64,000 bases of DNA from Tamarix chinensis (GCA_030549775.1 CM060174.1:44682707-44746706); one strand, 5' to 3'. Positions 22,816 to 35,297 are shown, numbered from the stretch's first letter. Numbers and translations are program-made. Notes: generated by a model from the letters alone, not told the origin.

Positions 22816-23373
22816 GATGATGAAAATGATGCTAATTAGAATAAAGAGTGTGTCTTAGCACTACAAGCAACTCCATTATTAAATGATGATAACAATAACA
22901 TTAATGAGGAGGAAATATATGTTAGGGATGATCATCGTGAAGTAATATATGTATTAGATCATAAAACCAATCTAAAAACAAGGAAAAAAAGACGGAAAAG
23001 AAGGCAATGAGGGTAATACTATTATAATATATGATGATTGCTTGTTTTTTTAATGCATATTTTGACCATCCTCATTGGATATTTATTGTATCAAAAAAAT
23101 AACTTAGTGGTACATTATGTTCAATACATAACATTCTAACATAATTTATTTATTTATTGATTTTTTGTAGAGATATGGGATTACACAAACATACTTTTGA
23201 TGTACGTTTCACTCATCACACGTAACCATGTTCCTATCTCTTATAATAGTTGGAAGTAAGTTCTAAAGGATCATAAGGAGTATATTTAGTAGGTAGTCAT
23301 GGTAAATATGCTATTTTACTTAATCAATTTTGTATGTCAAATGTTATTAATTTTAATAAATTAACATCAGTAT

Positions 23374-23376
<3 letters not shown>

Positions 23377-23425
<49 letters not shown>

Positions 23426-23438
23426 ACATATACATTTA

Positions 23439-23475
<37 letters not shown>
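23377..23475. repeat. (TA)n and (CA)n microsatellites
   Basis: 'tatatatata' at about 23383-23420 and 'cacacacaca' at about 23441-23473, in an intron-like gap between the DUF4216 region and the second protein. Confidence 0.93.
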
Positions 23476-23479
<4 letters not shown>

Positions 23480-23489
23480 CATATTTTGT

Positions 23490-24130
23490 AGAGAGTCTTC
23501 AGTGTCCTAGATATTAAGAAGAAATGGATTCTAATACATTGTTGTGAGAATCTAATAACTTTTAGGGTGTACTTGGATAGTATAAAAGTGTACAGAAATA
23601 GGGATAACTCTCTACTGCAGAACCCACCCAAACGATATGGTTTCATTATTCAAGAAAGTTGGAACCAATTTATTACATATCATCTTTTGGAGGATTTTAA
23701 TGTATTTGTTAGATAACAATTAAAATTTTTGATTAAGAATATTTCATTGATATTTAAATAACCATGTGATTATCTTTTGGCTTGTAATATAGGGAAAAAG
23801 TGCCAAAAGTAAGGAGATTGCTAAGCATAATAAGTACTGACATAATATGGCTCCCAAAGGCTATATAGGCCTTGGTGAGGAGTTGGTATGAGATTTTGAT
23901 TTATCTATTTACATGTAAAATTCTAATATTATAATAATATTCTTAATGTAAGATTAATTTTTGATTTAAAACTCGTAGCCTAGGACTTAGATCCATGTAC
24001 CTCGTCCATTATTGGTACATTATGGAAGAAGGCTAGAGCAACAAAAGATGGATATCTTAATGAAGATGTAGATGTTGCCGCCAAAATGATGCAAGATCAA
24101 ACATTTAAGAATTGGATTTCATAATTAAGG
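23490..24130 (+). pseudogene. Transposase_24-like second protein, N-terminal and central part (CACTA-2)
   Basis: 'VFSVLDIKKKWILIH' and 'PPKRYGFIIQESWNQFITYH' (about 23494-23690), then 'AKHNKYxHNMAPKGYIGLG' (about 23820-23875, x = stop), then 'RATKDGYLNEDVDVAAKMMQ' (about 24030-24090). The order matches the plant Ptta/En/Spm second protein. Intron-like AT-rich gaps separate the blocks. Confidence 0.7.
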
Positions 24131-24303
24131 AACCAACTATTCTTTATTTAGAAAGGAGGTCCCATAAAATTGAAAACAGATATATGGTTATGTTGCTAGA
24201 AACGTAGCAAACAAGCTACTAGGCATCTACGTGCATGGGGAGGAAATGTGCAGATTGGTCATGTATAATTATTAATTTAGCTAATTAGTTAATTAAGTAG
24301 TAG

Positions 24304-24611
24304 TGTTGGATATTAGCTAGATAATAAAGTTAGTTTAAAGTAACATAAAGTAGTATAATATCTTTTAGCTTGGTATCTTTTTGAATTATGCTTTTTAGAT
24401 AAATGGTATGTTAGCTATATAAGCTATAGAAGTCACGATTATGTAGAGATAGATGATTAAGTATTCAAGTTGAATACAAAGTTGAATTTTGTGTAAATTC
24501 AATTCAAGTTAATCAAATTTGTGTGAACGATTATTCTTGAAAATCTTAATCTCTTTGTCTGTGTCAATTAGAGATTAAGTTCTATCCTTTCTACTCTCCA
24601 TAATCCACATT
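24304..24611 (+). other. Possible small solo LTR (TGTTGGATATTAGC...)
   Basis: Starts TGTTGGATATT at 24304, contains a TATA-like 'gctatataagc' near 24415, and could end at 'aatccaca' (24611). These features are common in short Copia-type LTRs. I could not find a target duplication, so both ends and the identity are uncertain. Confidence 0.25.
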
Positions 24612-25469
24612 TTTCTAGCCATAATTATCATCCAAAAATCAAAAAAAAAAAATCTAAGCTAATTGAAGCCCTAAATTGGTTTCATTATACGAAACCTTAA
24701 CCCTTCTTGTAACACCCCAAAATTCAATACTTTTTTTAAAAGTGGAAGTAATTAAAATAGAAATACTTAAAACCTGTGAATTCTAGGAATGTTACCGCCA
24801 CACTTAGTACCAAACTGGTTCTCTCCGACCGTTTCAGTACCAAGTGCTAAGGCTAAAAGATTAATATGAAACTTATATCAATATTTCATAAGATGAATTA
24901 AAGAGATAATAACTTAGAAATAAGAGTGCTCGTAAAGAATTATAATTAATAGTAAGATCAGAATCAGAGTGCGAAATCAAAATTCCTCAAAGGGAATAAT
25001 CTTACGATTTATAAAAGGTTTAATCAAAACACTTAACACAAGGTAATAAATTAAAAAGAATAAATGCGAATCAGAAGAAATAACATAACGAAATGAAATC
25101 GAATGAAGAAAATTATGGCCACAACAATCTCGAACTTTGAGCCAAAACATGCTCAACTCTCAGCCCCGACTGATGTCTCGCCCACCTGCACAAAGTCAGA
25201 AAGGCATATGACTCGTGGGAATGAGCAACACCCATAAAAAGGATGATCAGTATGCTACGTACTGAGTAAGGTAACCGAGCACTAAGGCCAACACATAAGC
25301 ACATAATCCATGCAGAATAATAACAGGGCATAATCACTAACACAATAACATAAAGGCAAATGATCGATCAAGTGAAAATGCCAAGGTCCAATATAGTTTA
25401 GATTAATTACTTCATTAATCCTTTATCGAAATATTTTCACACTATACTCTTTATCAAGTCCATACGATT

Positions 25470-25815
25470 ACGGGGACCCCACTATTTTAGCCGGTGGATC
25501 GATCGCAAGGGTACATGCCCTGCTACTATTTTAGCTGGTGGATCGGTCGCGAGGCTACATGCCCTGCCACTATTTTAGCTGGTGGATCGGTCGTGAGGGT
25601 AACATACCCTGCCACTATTTTATGCCGTTGGATCGGTCTGACCCCTTTCTCATATGGTGTTCCACTGTAAGTAATTAGTGTCTTTCCCATGTCTTAGCAA
25701 CTGTAAGGTTTGATTTTTTGAGCTCGGGATCCCCCACTATTATAGCCGGTGGATCAGTCGCGAGGGAAATATTCCCTGCCACTATTATGCTGGTGGATCG
25801 GTCTGGGCCCGGCTC
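25470..25815 (+). repeat. L motif arrays in L-24708
   Basis: Four units at about 25471-25640 with a period near 57 bp, then two at about 25735-25800. Core here is 'cactattttagccggtggatcg', with the 'gagggtacatgccctg' spacer repeated between units. Confidence 0.85.
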
Positions 25816-26144
25816 AACATCTTGCACTTTACGTAATTAATGTTTTAAGTATTTTATTCGAAAGCTTTCACCATGGACATGCATGAACCATTATCTTTAT
25901 ACCTCACACATCACAAATCATAAAATTCCACATCGTAATTACATTTAAATCACCAAATACATATGATACTACACAAATTTTAAGCAACCACAACAAACCC
26001 TAATAGTCCACACAACCCTCTAGTTAGGTCTCCTACGGACCCTTATATAACTCCACGTACTATTTTTCACCCAAATTGTTTAAACACCCAAATAACACTT
26101 ACATTATCTTCCTCGTATCCCAAATCAACCTTCCATATGTAAAT

Positions 26145-26665
26145 TTCACTCCCATGCAAACTTTACACGTCCCATACAACCTTTCAAACTTTTCATGCAA
26201 ACCCTAAATCCCATGCAATCATTAACTCCTATGCAAAACCCTAGCTCAACCATGCAAACCCTAATACCACTATTCAACCATAAATACCCCCATGGAAACC
26301 CTAATACCACCATACAACCATTAATGCCACCACACAACCATTAATACCACCATACAAACCCTAATACCACCATACAACCATTAATATCACCATGCAACCC
26401 TATTATCACCATACAACCATTAATACTACCATACAACCATTAATACTACCATAAAACCATTAATATCACCATACAACCCTATTACCACCATACAACCATT
26501 AATACTACCATCCCAAAGATTTGTCCATATAATAAAATTGATTAGATTCTCCCATTCATAACCACAAATTAGATTCTCCCATACAAGACCATAAGTTAGA
26601 TTATTCCACATAAAATCATAAATTAGAATCTCCCATATAAACCATAAATTAGATGGTTCCTCACG
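26145..26665 (+). repeat. Minisatellites of L-24708
   Basis: Two related zones. At about 26190-26515 are variants of 'accaccatacaaccattaat' and 'atgcaaaccctaatacc'. At about 26540-26660 are variants of 'ataaattagattctcccat'. Translated stretches here on the minus strand (26146-26707) only reflect the repeats. Confidence 0.85.
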
Positions 26666-27309
26666 AAACCTTAAGTTTTCCATTTTATTCTTCCCCTCAT
26701 TAATCATTAAAATAATTAGGTTAACTCACATCCCTTGGTCAACCTCTTTCCCCATCCTCCTTTTTCATCCTTTCTCCCACACAAACCGCATCAACACCCT
26801 CACATGCATGTCTTATAGGATCACGACACATATCATCACATATACATAATACACATGCCATGTAAGCACACAACACATACTTCAACTCCATGTCATGCCA
26901 CATACAACATAATTAATAATGATAAACATAGGGTATATAGCATGGGAAGCACATAATGCATATAAACACACAAAAGGCCTTAGTAACACCCTTACGTAAA
27001 ACGACACCGGTCTTGGAGCACGATCCTACGCCTCCTTAGGGCTTTGGCTGGTCTCACCTATTACGAGGGAAAAGCTAAAATTAGACTCCCTCCTATCAAA
27101 ATACTATTAATCACTAACTTAATATAAGACTAGGCTTTTGATAAAATATTAAAATAATAATAGCAAAAATACCAAATTTAATATCAATATTAATATTAAC
27201 AAGAATAATAAAAATAGTAACAATAATAATAAAAAGGAATTACTCAAAAACATAGTGAAATAAGGGCTTCGACCCCTTTACTAAAATAATACCAATAATA
27301 CTATTAGTA

Positions 27310-27354
27310 AAATAAATAACCAAATTTAGTAATAATAATAATGATGAAATAATA

Positions 27355-27417
<63 letters not shown>

Positions 27418-27636
27418 GAAACACTAATGGTAAAATAGTTGTAATATTAATAATGGAATATTAATATTAGTAATTCAAAATAGTAAAAATAAAAATAAAT
27501 ATAATTATAATAATAATAACATATTAATATTAATAATAGTAATAATAAAAATAATAAGAATAATAATTATAAAATCGAATTAAAAATTTAATAGGGCTTT
27601 AGCCCTCAACAGCTATAATAATCAAAACATTAATAC

Positions 27637-27669
<33 letters not shown>

Positions 27670-27687
27670 ATATTCAAAAAATAAATA

Positions 27688-27741
<54 letters not shown>

Positions 27742-27765
27742 TAATAATAATAATAATAATACAAT
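27310..27765. repeat. (AAT)n tracts in L-24708
   Basis: Long AAT runs at about 27357-27416, 27638-27668 and 27690-27762, in otherwise AT-rich sequence. Confidence 0.93.
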
Positions 27766-28617
27766 TTATATTCAAATAAATGAAATAAAATAAATTAAGT
27801 CTTATAAAAATAGGGAAAATGGTTGAGAGGGTCTAGGGTTCAAGCTTAGGCTGGTAGGGATAGGCGGAACCGGCAGTGGTTCACGGCGGCGGCGGCGGTG
27901 GCCGGAAAAAGAGAAGAAAAGGGTAAAAGTTGAATGCTGGGAAAAAGATAGGGAGAATTAAGGTGGGAGTAGAGGTGTTTAGAGTTGCCCAGAAGGAGAG
28001 GAAAAAAATAAGGGTGTCGGCGCACGGCGGCGATGGTGGTGGCTGAATGGGAGAGAAGAAGAAAGAGAGAGGAGGAGAGGGAGAAAGAGGAAAAGAGAGG
28101 TAGGGGAAGGTAGATGAGGGTCTGCAGAATAAGAAGAAGAAAGAAAAAGAAAGAAAAAGGAAAAAGGGAAAAAGGAAAAAAGAAAAATAATTATATTGGT
28201 TATTTAAATTAATTAAAATATTTGGGATATTTAAAATAATAATATTTAAATAAAATAATATTTAAAACCCTTTTTAGGCTAAATTAAGATTTTTGAAAGG
28301 TTTTCTATAAATTCCATTTTAATTTGCAAAACACCCTAATTTTCTCCAGTTAAATTATTTATTAAATTCACATTAATTTGGAACTATTTTCTCCTTCTTA
28401 AAATAATTTATTTAATTAATTTCTAAAATAAAAAACTTAATTAGCTAAAATACCCAAAACTTTTCTATTAAAAATTTATTTATTATTTTATTCTTAAATA
28501 GCCCTAATTAATTTTATTATATTTTAATAAAAAATAAATTATTTTATTAATGTTTATAATAAAACCTCATTTAAATATAATATTTAAAATTAAAAATTTT
28601 CAAGGCATTTCACTTCT

Positions 28618-29090
28618 ATTCTAACCATAACATAACCCTAGCCCTAAAATTTGAAGCTAAACCCTAAGCTTAACACACGAAATCAAATATCATCAAACCC
28701 TAACATTTGAATCACCATCATCAACAATAAAACATTATTGAATCAAATTCACTCGCCACATTCAAACCAACATCATTAGTTACCCATTACCACCGAATAA
28801 TACTCATCTTATTCGAATTATTATCATCATCCTTCCATCTTATTCGAACACTTTAACCAGTAATTCACCATCACCAATCATTTATCTTATTAATCTCAAC
28901 ATAACCAAGTCTTAATATGATATAATTGAGAATCCCATCCTCCCACACACATCAAAAAAATTGTAAGTTTGTAGATATCTTGGACCCTACTTAGTTTTTA
29001 TATTATGTTTATTCCTATAAGCTAAATTTAAATATATTGTATACATTATAGGATGAACTTGAAACGTTATATTTTGTTGTGAGGGTGGAC
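28618..29090. other. Non-coding linker within CACTA-2
   Basis: A pyrimidine-biased, 'ccctaa'-containing stretch with many 'catcatc' and 'ttattcgaa' words. It continues the sequence left of L-24708 (24612-24707). No domain recognised; probably an intron or spacer of the second CACTA protein. Confidence 0.4.
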
Positions 29091-29099
29091 TAATATAAA

Positions 29100-29900
29100 A
29101 TTGTGTCCCAGGCTACAGGAATTGTAGAATACCTTAAAAGATATAGGGTCTTAGATTAGATGTTATGAGAACAAGCGTGTGAGTTTTTTTCTCATGGTTC
29201 TAGTAGCACTCATGATCAAGTGGCCATCCTAACCAAAAAATTAAATGTGGCATTTGAACGGATGGAAAAAATAGAGTAAGAGTTGTCATTTATCAAATCT
29301 CTGATTCAAATGACCATGATTAGCTTCAGATACCCAATGTGAATATTGTTAGAGATAGTTGTAATCTTCTCTTCCCAGGGTAAACATTAAAAACTATGAA
29401 TTGTTATTAAATGTATTTAGTGTCATAAATAAGTAAGAATGTGTAATATTTTATTTTAGAGTTTGCATAAATGTGACTTGTTAGCGAATGACCTTTCAAC
29501 TCTTTTAGAAAAAAGAAGGGTACGCATCAGTTATAGTATCCAAACACAAATAGTCCATAGGTATAACTTGGCCTAAAATACAAGGCCGGTGAGTATTAAT
29601 ACTCCAATTATTGGTATGCACACTTATCTTGTTATAAAGAAGGCGACGAGGTAGCCACAATACTAGAAGCTCATGGAAGCTTCGTGCCTTGGCTTGCAGA
29701 TCTGATACGTCTTATTATTGAAGAGGTAATGGAATTTGGCATCATTATTAGACTATATTTGTTATTTACATATTTATACCTTTTTCGTATATATATGCTC
29801 AATACATATTTTGTTTATCATTATGAATTAAGGAATAAAAAAGGAAGAAGGCTCCTAGGAGTAAAACAAAGAGAGGTACTAGCAAAATGAGAAACACAAA
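29100..29900 (+). pseudogene. C-terminal part of the CACTA-2 second protein
   Basis: 'THDQVAILTKKLNVAFERME' (about 29205-29270) is a coiled-coil-like piece. Next are 'CDLLANDLSTLLEKRR' (about 29470-29520) and 'HGSFVPWLADLI' (about 29670-29705). In plant En/Spm second proteins the last motif has the form HGS-V-WP-DLI. Stops and shifts break the rest. Confidence 0.65.
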
Positions 29901-29939
29901 AGAGGGTGTTGCTAAATAAAAGAGAGCTTGATTAGTAAA

Positions 29940-30930
29940 ATTAGTTGCCTCACAAAATATTCCATCTTTAGAGAAGATCCAACCTTTACCAACACTGGAT
30001 TTATTAAATTTTTATGCCTAAAACTACCTCAACGATAATTGTATTTTCATTGATTATTATCCTAAGTATGTTGGAAGGGATGACGCTATGTCACATAAGT
30101 ATTATTTCATATTTCAAATTTTAGTACTTCTTGTTGCATTGGAATTTTTATGACCTCTCATATGAGCTATTGGTTATTAACAAATATGCATTGTTATTGT
30201 CGTCCATAGGTTGGTAGCTAGTCATGTTGCGGTGGAGGGAATGTTATCCTCCATTGTGTTTCTATGCCCATACTATATAGTTGATAGTATTATAATAAGA
30301 GAGGGTAGGTGCTTAAACTATTTAGTGGATTGCATTTTTTTTAGGGATACAACAAGCTTTATCTCATTCCTCACCTGGTAAATGAACATTGGGTTTTGTA
30401 CGCCATTCGACCTGATCTTATTAAAGCCTATGTGTTTGATTCTCTTCGAAAATATAACCTACCTTTTAACATCGCTCGTCATTATGGGAAAGAATTTATT
30501 GACATTTTAGTATAATTTTTTACTTCTTACTTTATTAGCTTATTTATGCATATATTCTACTTTAATTATTTTAGGTATATATACTAATAATATGCATATC
30601 AGAGGAGATGTGGGAATGGTGTTCCATACCCAAACAACTATTTTTTATTTTTTTTAATTTTAATTAATATCCAATAGTAAGAGTGCTAACTACATTCATT
30701 TCACAGTGTCCACAACAATAGAATGGCAATGATTGTTCAGGTTTGTAGTTTTTCAAATCATGACATATATATTTGGTACTTGACCTAAGTACTAACTGAA
30801 TAATCGAAACTTGTGAATTTGTATTTTTTCACCGATGGTTATGCATAAGGCAAGATATATAATGGTGAAGAAATTGATGAAGTTAGAGACCAATGGGCCA
30901 AGTATGTGCACTCATACATTTAGTATTAGG
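29940..30930 (+). pseudogene. Ulp1-like (C48) cysteine protease domain at the end of CACTA-2
   Basis: 'HLVNEHWVLYAIRPD' and 'KAYVFDSLRKY' (about 30365-30455) carry the His and Asp of a Ulp1-type catalytic triad. 'CPQQ' then a stop then 'NGNDCS' (about 30706-30738) corresponds to the Gln...Asp-Cys-Gly motif, with Gly changed to Ser. 'GEEIDEVRDQWAKYV' (about 30860-30905) matches the usual C-terminal extension in CACTA-carried copies. Ulp1 enzymes process SUMO; capture by plant transposons is known. The gap between the His/Asp and Cys parts (30510-30705) is intron-like. Non-functional because of stops. Confidence 0.75.
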
Positions 30931-31229
30931 GATCTACATTCTACATGCATGTTTAGGTTTGTATTTTATCTACATTATTTGCTCATCTAGGATATGATCT
31001 ATGAACTTTTAACTTTGGAGAGTAGAACTACCAATTTGTGGTATGCCTACTAATTTTGATTCCTGGGCATGCGTAGCGTATTGAGACATATTAATTAGAA
31101 ATTGACTAAAAATATGTAGCATCATTTAGGAGGAAGACATGTATGTATATATGAATTGATGTTGTTTTATATTGCAGATTTGGTAAATATTTGACCATAC
31201 AATTGTATATGTGGGCTGGAACAAAACAA

Positions 31230-31836
31230 CAAGAATAAAAAAAAATAACATAAAAGTTTTAATAACTGTTCTTCCTTAACAGTTATTATAGATGTTTTAA
31301 TAATGGATTTAATTATGAATTGTTATTAAAACCCTCTTTGAATAAAATTTATACTTAAAAACCATTATTAAAAGTAGGTATTTAATCGCAATTATGATTT
31401 AATAAATGCATAATATACAATTAAAACCTTAAATTGATAGTGTTTTAACAACAGTTTTAACTCAAAACCATTATTAAAAGGTCCATTTTATGCTTATTTA
31501 ATACGAATTAAGATTTAATAAATGCATAGTCAATGATTAAAACCCTTATTGGTTGATATTTTAACAACGGTTTTTGATTAATCATTATTAATACTTTTTT
31601 TTAACAATAGTTGTGACTTACAAACATTTATTAAAACCTAGTTTTAATAATGGCTTTTTTTTATTAAAACAGTTATTATATTCCAAGTTCACCCCAATAT
31701 ATATGGTTTTTTGTATATTTTTTATGACGGTTATGAATCATTATTAAACATTTAATAATGAGTAATTCAATAACGATTTAAAACCATTATTAAAATTAGA
31801 AAATAGTCATTATTAAAACCCTTTTCTGAGGTAGTG
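31230..31836 (+). repeat. CACTA-2 right subterminal repeats and terminus
   Basis: About 600 bp filled with 'ttattaaaa', 'ttttaataatgg' and 'taacggttttaaa'-like words in both orientations, ending CTTTTCTGAGGTAGTG. The flanking 3 bp are TCA (31837-31839); no partner copy is visible on the left. Confidence 0.75.
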
Positions 31837-31839
31837 TCA

Positions 31840-32240
31840 TGCTCTTTAATATAACAAGAGGAGATGAAGATGTCGTTGATGAACTAATATAAAAACCATC
31901 AAAAGATTTGGTTCTGAGTGATATGAATGCATATGAGGCATTAGCGAGTCAAAAAGGGATTACTATAAACTCATAATGGCCATATCTTATCCAAAATTTC
32001 ATCTCTGGAATGTTATACTTCATTATCCTGTACTGACGGTAACCTGAATGAAGATAATCTTTGAGAACATAGTGGCTCCTTTAAGCTAGTCAAATAGATC
32101 TTCAATTTAAGGCAAAAAATAACAGTTGTTCACCATATACTGATTCAAATCTCAGTATTCAATGCACTACGTCAGTCTTCCATCCTTTTTCTTAACAACC
32201 AACTTGATGCTCCTTAAGGAAATACACTTGGTTGAATGTA
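31840..32240 (-). pseudogene. Chromovirus-type Ty3/gypsy reverse transcriptase fragment
   Basis: Minus-strand frames give 'KKKDGRL' (about 32185-32205), 'DLFDxLKGATMFSKI' (about 32065-32105), 'RYGHYEFIVIPF' (about 31950-31990) and, right beside the CACTA-2 terminus, 'FINDIFISS', which stands where the RT active site has FIDDI. The Asp pair is therefore reduced to one. Stops are frequent. This is the innermost surviving part of a retroelement cut off at 31837. Confidence 0.72.
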
Positions 32241-32584
32241 ACCCATCTCTACAAGAGCCATATGGTACTATGATTTATTATATCCTTCCCTAACAACAAG
32301 TCCATGGTAAACTCAAGATCCCAAACAAGTAGCATGCTTAATATATCATCGAGAAACACATTAGAATACTCTTAATTCACTAGGATTTACTCTATCAACG
32401 TCTCATTGGCCTCGATATCTCAAACACTACACAAGAAAAGATGATATCCTTTTCAAACTACGGTACTTAATACAATTGCTGATACAACCTTCACAAAGGG
32501 GGCAGGTTCACACTTCTGATTAGATACCCTAACAACCTTTAATCCTTGAAGAACTACATGCTCTATCATGTAATCTATTAACTC

Positions 32585-32875
32585 TCAATATTTCCCTAAC
32601 ATTTCTATGACAATGATCAAATAAAAATCACCCAACTCTAGTTCCATTTGAAGTAAAGGAAACCTTACTCCCTTAATTATTAATTCCACCTCTCTACACA
32701 TCATAGAGCACACAACCCTATCTTCCAAAGGCAAGATAATAGAAGTAGAAATAGTACATGCTAAAGATAAAGCAACTCTAGCTACGAATGATGATGACAT
32801 GAAAGAATGCAATGTACTAGATTTAAACAATAAGCATGTTGAAGAGGTAGAAATAGTAAATATATTGATCATCAC
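32585..32875 (-). pseudogene. Chromovirus-type retropepsin fragment
   Basis: The frame reads 'CLLFKSSTLHSFMSSSFV', then 'EVELIIKGVRFPL' and 'DFYLIIVIEMLGKY'. This is the layout of Tekay/Del-type aspartic proteases, where the family has L-DSGATHSF...V and ends in ILGMDWL-KY. The catalytic D-S-G is changed to K-S-S, so it is inactive. It lies upstream (in its own sense) of the RT fragment, as expected. Confidence 0.7.
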
Positions 32876-33039
32876 ATTGATTGGATGCTCTACATCATAT
32901 TGGATAATTATGTTTAGGAATTTTCCTAAAGGAACTATTGCAACATTGAGTGATCCCTAACCTTGTTGAAAAATGTAGGGCTTTTGACCTCTCAGATGAT
33001 TGGTATGACTGATAACACTAGATGGAGACGAAGTAAATC

Positions 33040-33832
33040 TCTGAGTTTGTGTTACAACTGCTAAATAGATTTGGTGTTTTAATCTTGAGACTAACTCTTC
33101 TAAGAACTTCCATCTCTAACACGATAATCATAATCCTTATGTCCCAACATAACACAACCATGTAAATTCACCTTATTGCCCTTAGAGTCCACTCCCTAAT
33201 GATATTCTCCACAATGCTTACAGTAATAATTCCTCTCTCCAAAATTTTCTTTAGACTAAAACCTATGTCAAGATGCTAACCTAATATTCCTTCTAAACCT
33301 AGGCGGTATTTTGCCTCAAGAATATGCCTTCTTCCTTTCACAGGGACACTAAGGACCCTAGGCATTCCTATTTCCCCTAATTCGGCACTCCAAGCCTAAA
33401 TGACTTAGGAAACCTCTAAAGCTTGCTCATACATACCAACCATGTCTGATAGGAAAAATCCCATTAAAAATGTCTGATACCTGATCCCAAGCCAATATCA
33501 AAATAGTGAAATAATATTACCTAGCTCACCTCTACCTTAGGAGAAGATAGGAACAAGTCTATGAATCTAGTATGATAATCATCTATTAACATACCTTCCT
33601 AATAATGAGCTATAAACTTGTTTTACTTCTTCATATATAGATGAGTGGGGTAAAATTGGCTCTTAGTGCCTCAAAGAGAGGTCCCTAAGCTGTAGGCTCA
33701 TTGCCTTAACATTGGACACTCCTCCACCATGCATTTTATTGACTCCTCAGATGGTATAAAACTACGCCGACCTTCTTATTTCACAAGCACCCACAAGCAA
33801 TAAAGGTATTCTCCATATCCCTAACCCATTGA
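33040..33832 (-). pseudogene. Chromovirus-type gag remnant with CCHC knuckle
   Basis: A degenerate zinc-knuckle zone lies at about 33130-33240 ('YCKHCGEYH', then 'HGCVMLGHKDYDY', final Cys lost). Upstream in sense, near 33745-33830, is 'WVRDMENTFIACGC', like the conserved gag 'W...ME..F...GC' segment. The rest is decayed. The gag is interrupted at 33833 by Athila-2; sequence after 51536 may be its continuation but I could not confirm that. Confidence 0.55.
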
Positions 33833-35282
33833 TGTGTTTTGGTTCAACAATGCTTATTAGGGCAATATAGATAATGGAGCATAATAAAATCATGTAAGCA
33901 TACACAGTCGACACAAGTAATAAAGTGATGAGTGAGTGTTGATCCCATGGGGACTTGAAAGAAATATGCTTTACTAAAATCAAGTGTTTTTTGAAATTAA
34001 CTATGTAGAAAAAAGTTGGGAAGGTGACTATGTAAATATAATGAAGTAAAAGAGATCTTAGGAGTTTACTAATATCAACGTAATATAGATGGGAGGGAGA
34101 TCAGAAGATAGAGTCACTAGAGGGAAATTATTAACACCAAGTGCATGTACCCTATGATAATTCTTAGCATGTCAAGATCAATGGATATTAATCCTTCTGT
34201 ATTCATTGGATTTCAATCAATGGTGAAATATACTCTTAGGTCATCTCCATCATGGTGTATGGGCTAAGGAAATTTCACACAGTGAGTTTTGGATGATTAA
34301 TGACAATGTCTTTTCACCTTTCAGTACTAACCCTATCACCATTCGTCATTGTAAGTTCTAGACACTATCATAGTTGATAAATAATTTAGATGAATGCTGA
34401 ATGTGGCCAACATTCAACACATAAAAAATAAAAACTCAACAAAGTGAAATATCATTCAACCAAACATGATTGCAATTTCACAGATTATAACAAAAAGGGT
34501 TACTCCATATTTTCCTTTCACCTAGGAGTTTAGCCAATACTAAATCTCCTCCAACCAAAGAAGAAAATAGTGAAGAGAAATAAGGGAAGAGGATAGGCAA
34601 GTCATAGTAATCCAAACCCTATCTGAACTAATATCTCCTTCTTCTTTTTCCTACTTTGGTTTAGCCCTGCTGGTACTCTTCTTCTTTTACCTTTATTTGC
34701 TAATCACCATTGGTATTTTTTTTCTTCTCTTACCTTGCATCTATATTTCCAAGGGGTATTTATAATGTGTAAAATATGTAGGGGGGACAGGTGTCTTATC
34801 GTGCTGCATTAGGTGGCTATACCTAGCACCAAGCGGTTATACACTATGCCAGATGGTTGTACATTGTGTCTTGTGGTATTGTTTTTCATTGGTTACCTAG
34901 TGAATACTATCAAAATTTGGGGATTTAGACGTTCTTCTTTTTATCGGTGTTGTAGACCCTTGATGGGGACTTGGATGGTGGCTTCTATAGTCTTGGTAGG
35001 GTGAAAATATGGTTTGATATGCTATGTTACAACCATTCCTATAGATGCTTTGTAATTGACTGAGTAAAAGCATCCAGTCTGTGAGTTGTCATAAGAGTGC
35101 AAGTACTATCACTTTATAGGATATTTAGAGCACTTTTCAGGTTAAAGTAAAGTGAGTCATACAAGATCTTAGAGGATAAAAAATTGTTAAGAAACATTCC
35201 CTATGATTCCCTCATGTGGTAAAAATCTTATATATAATGATACTCGTAGGGTCCTTTAATTCACTCAAATTAACTTATATTA
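33833..35282 (-). repeat. Athila-2 3' LTR
   Basis: About 1.45 kb, similar throughout to 50096-51535 and to 53180-54570 (complement). Landmarks shared by all three include 'agtaataaagtgatgagtg' (33918), 'ccatggggacttgaaagaa' (33947) and 'taacaccaagtgcatg' (34130). The terminal 'tgtgtttt' at 33833 is kept in Athila-3 as a complement-like 'cacaca' but is missing from the 5' LTR. Confidence 0.9.
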
Positions 35283-35297
35283 CTTCCCCCAAACTTA
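35283..35297 (-). other. Polypurine tract of Athila-2
   Basis: Sense strand 'agtttgggggaag' directly abuts the 3' LTR. This is the expected priming site for plus-strand synthesis. Confidence 0.75.

Larger units (their letters stand above)
24708..28612 (+). mobile_element. L-family giant LTR-like element, copy L-24708 (3905 bp)
   Basis: Starts TGTAACACCCC at 24708, ends AAGGCATTTCA at 28612, with the 5-bp duplication CTTCT at 24703-24707 and 28613-28617. Its terminal block, 'gatcagtatgctacgtactg' block (25245), motif arrays, minisatellite zone, (AAT)n tracts, GC-rich stretch and AT-rich 3' end follow the same order as the other L copies. No coding domain is present. It is inserted in CACTA-2 between the centre and C-terminus of the second protein. 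Confidence 0.92.
14011..31836 (+). mobile_element. CACTA-2: En/Spm-type transposon, left end not found, hosts two L copies
   Basis: Removing L-14090 and L-24708 leaves a plus-strand series: unnamed domain, Transpos_assoc, TNP2, DUF4218, DUF4216, Transposase_24, its C-terminal part and a Ulp1-like protease. The right end is ...CTTTTCTGAGGTAGTG at 31836, complement CACTACCTCAGAAAAG, a typical CACTA terminus. I found no matching CACTACCTCAG on the left. The boundary with L2-A near 14010 is inferred, so the 5' end is probably deleted. It is less decayed than CACTA-1 but still full of stops. Confidence 0.75.
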
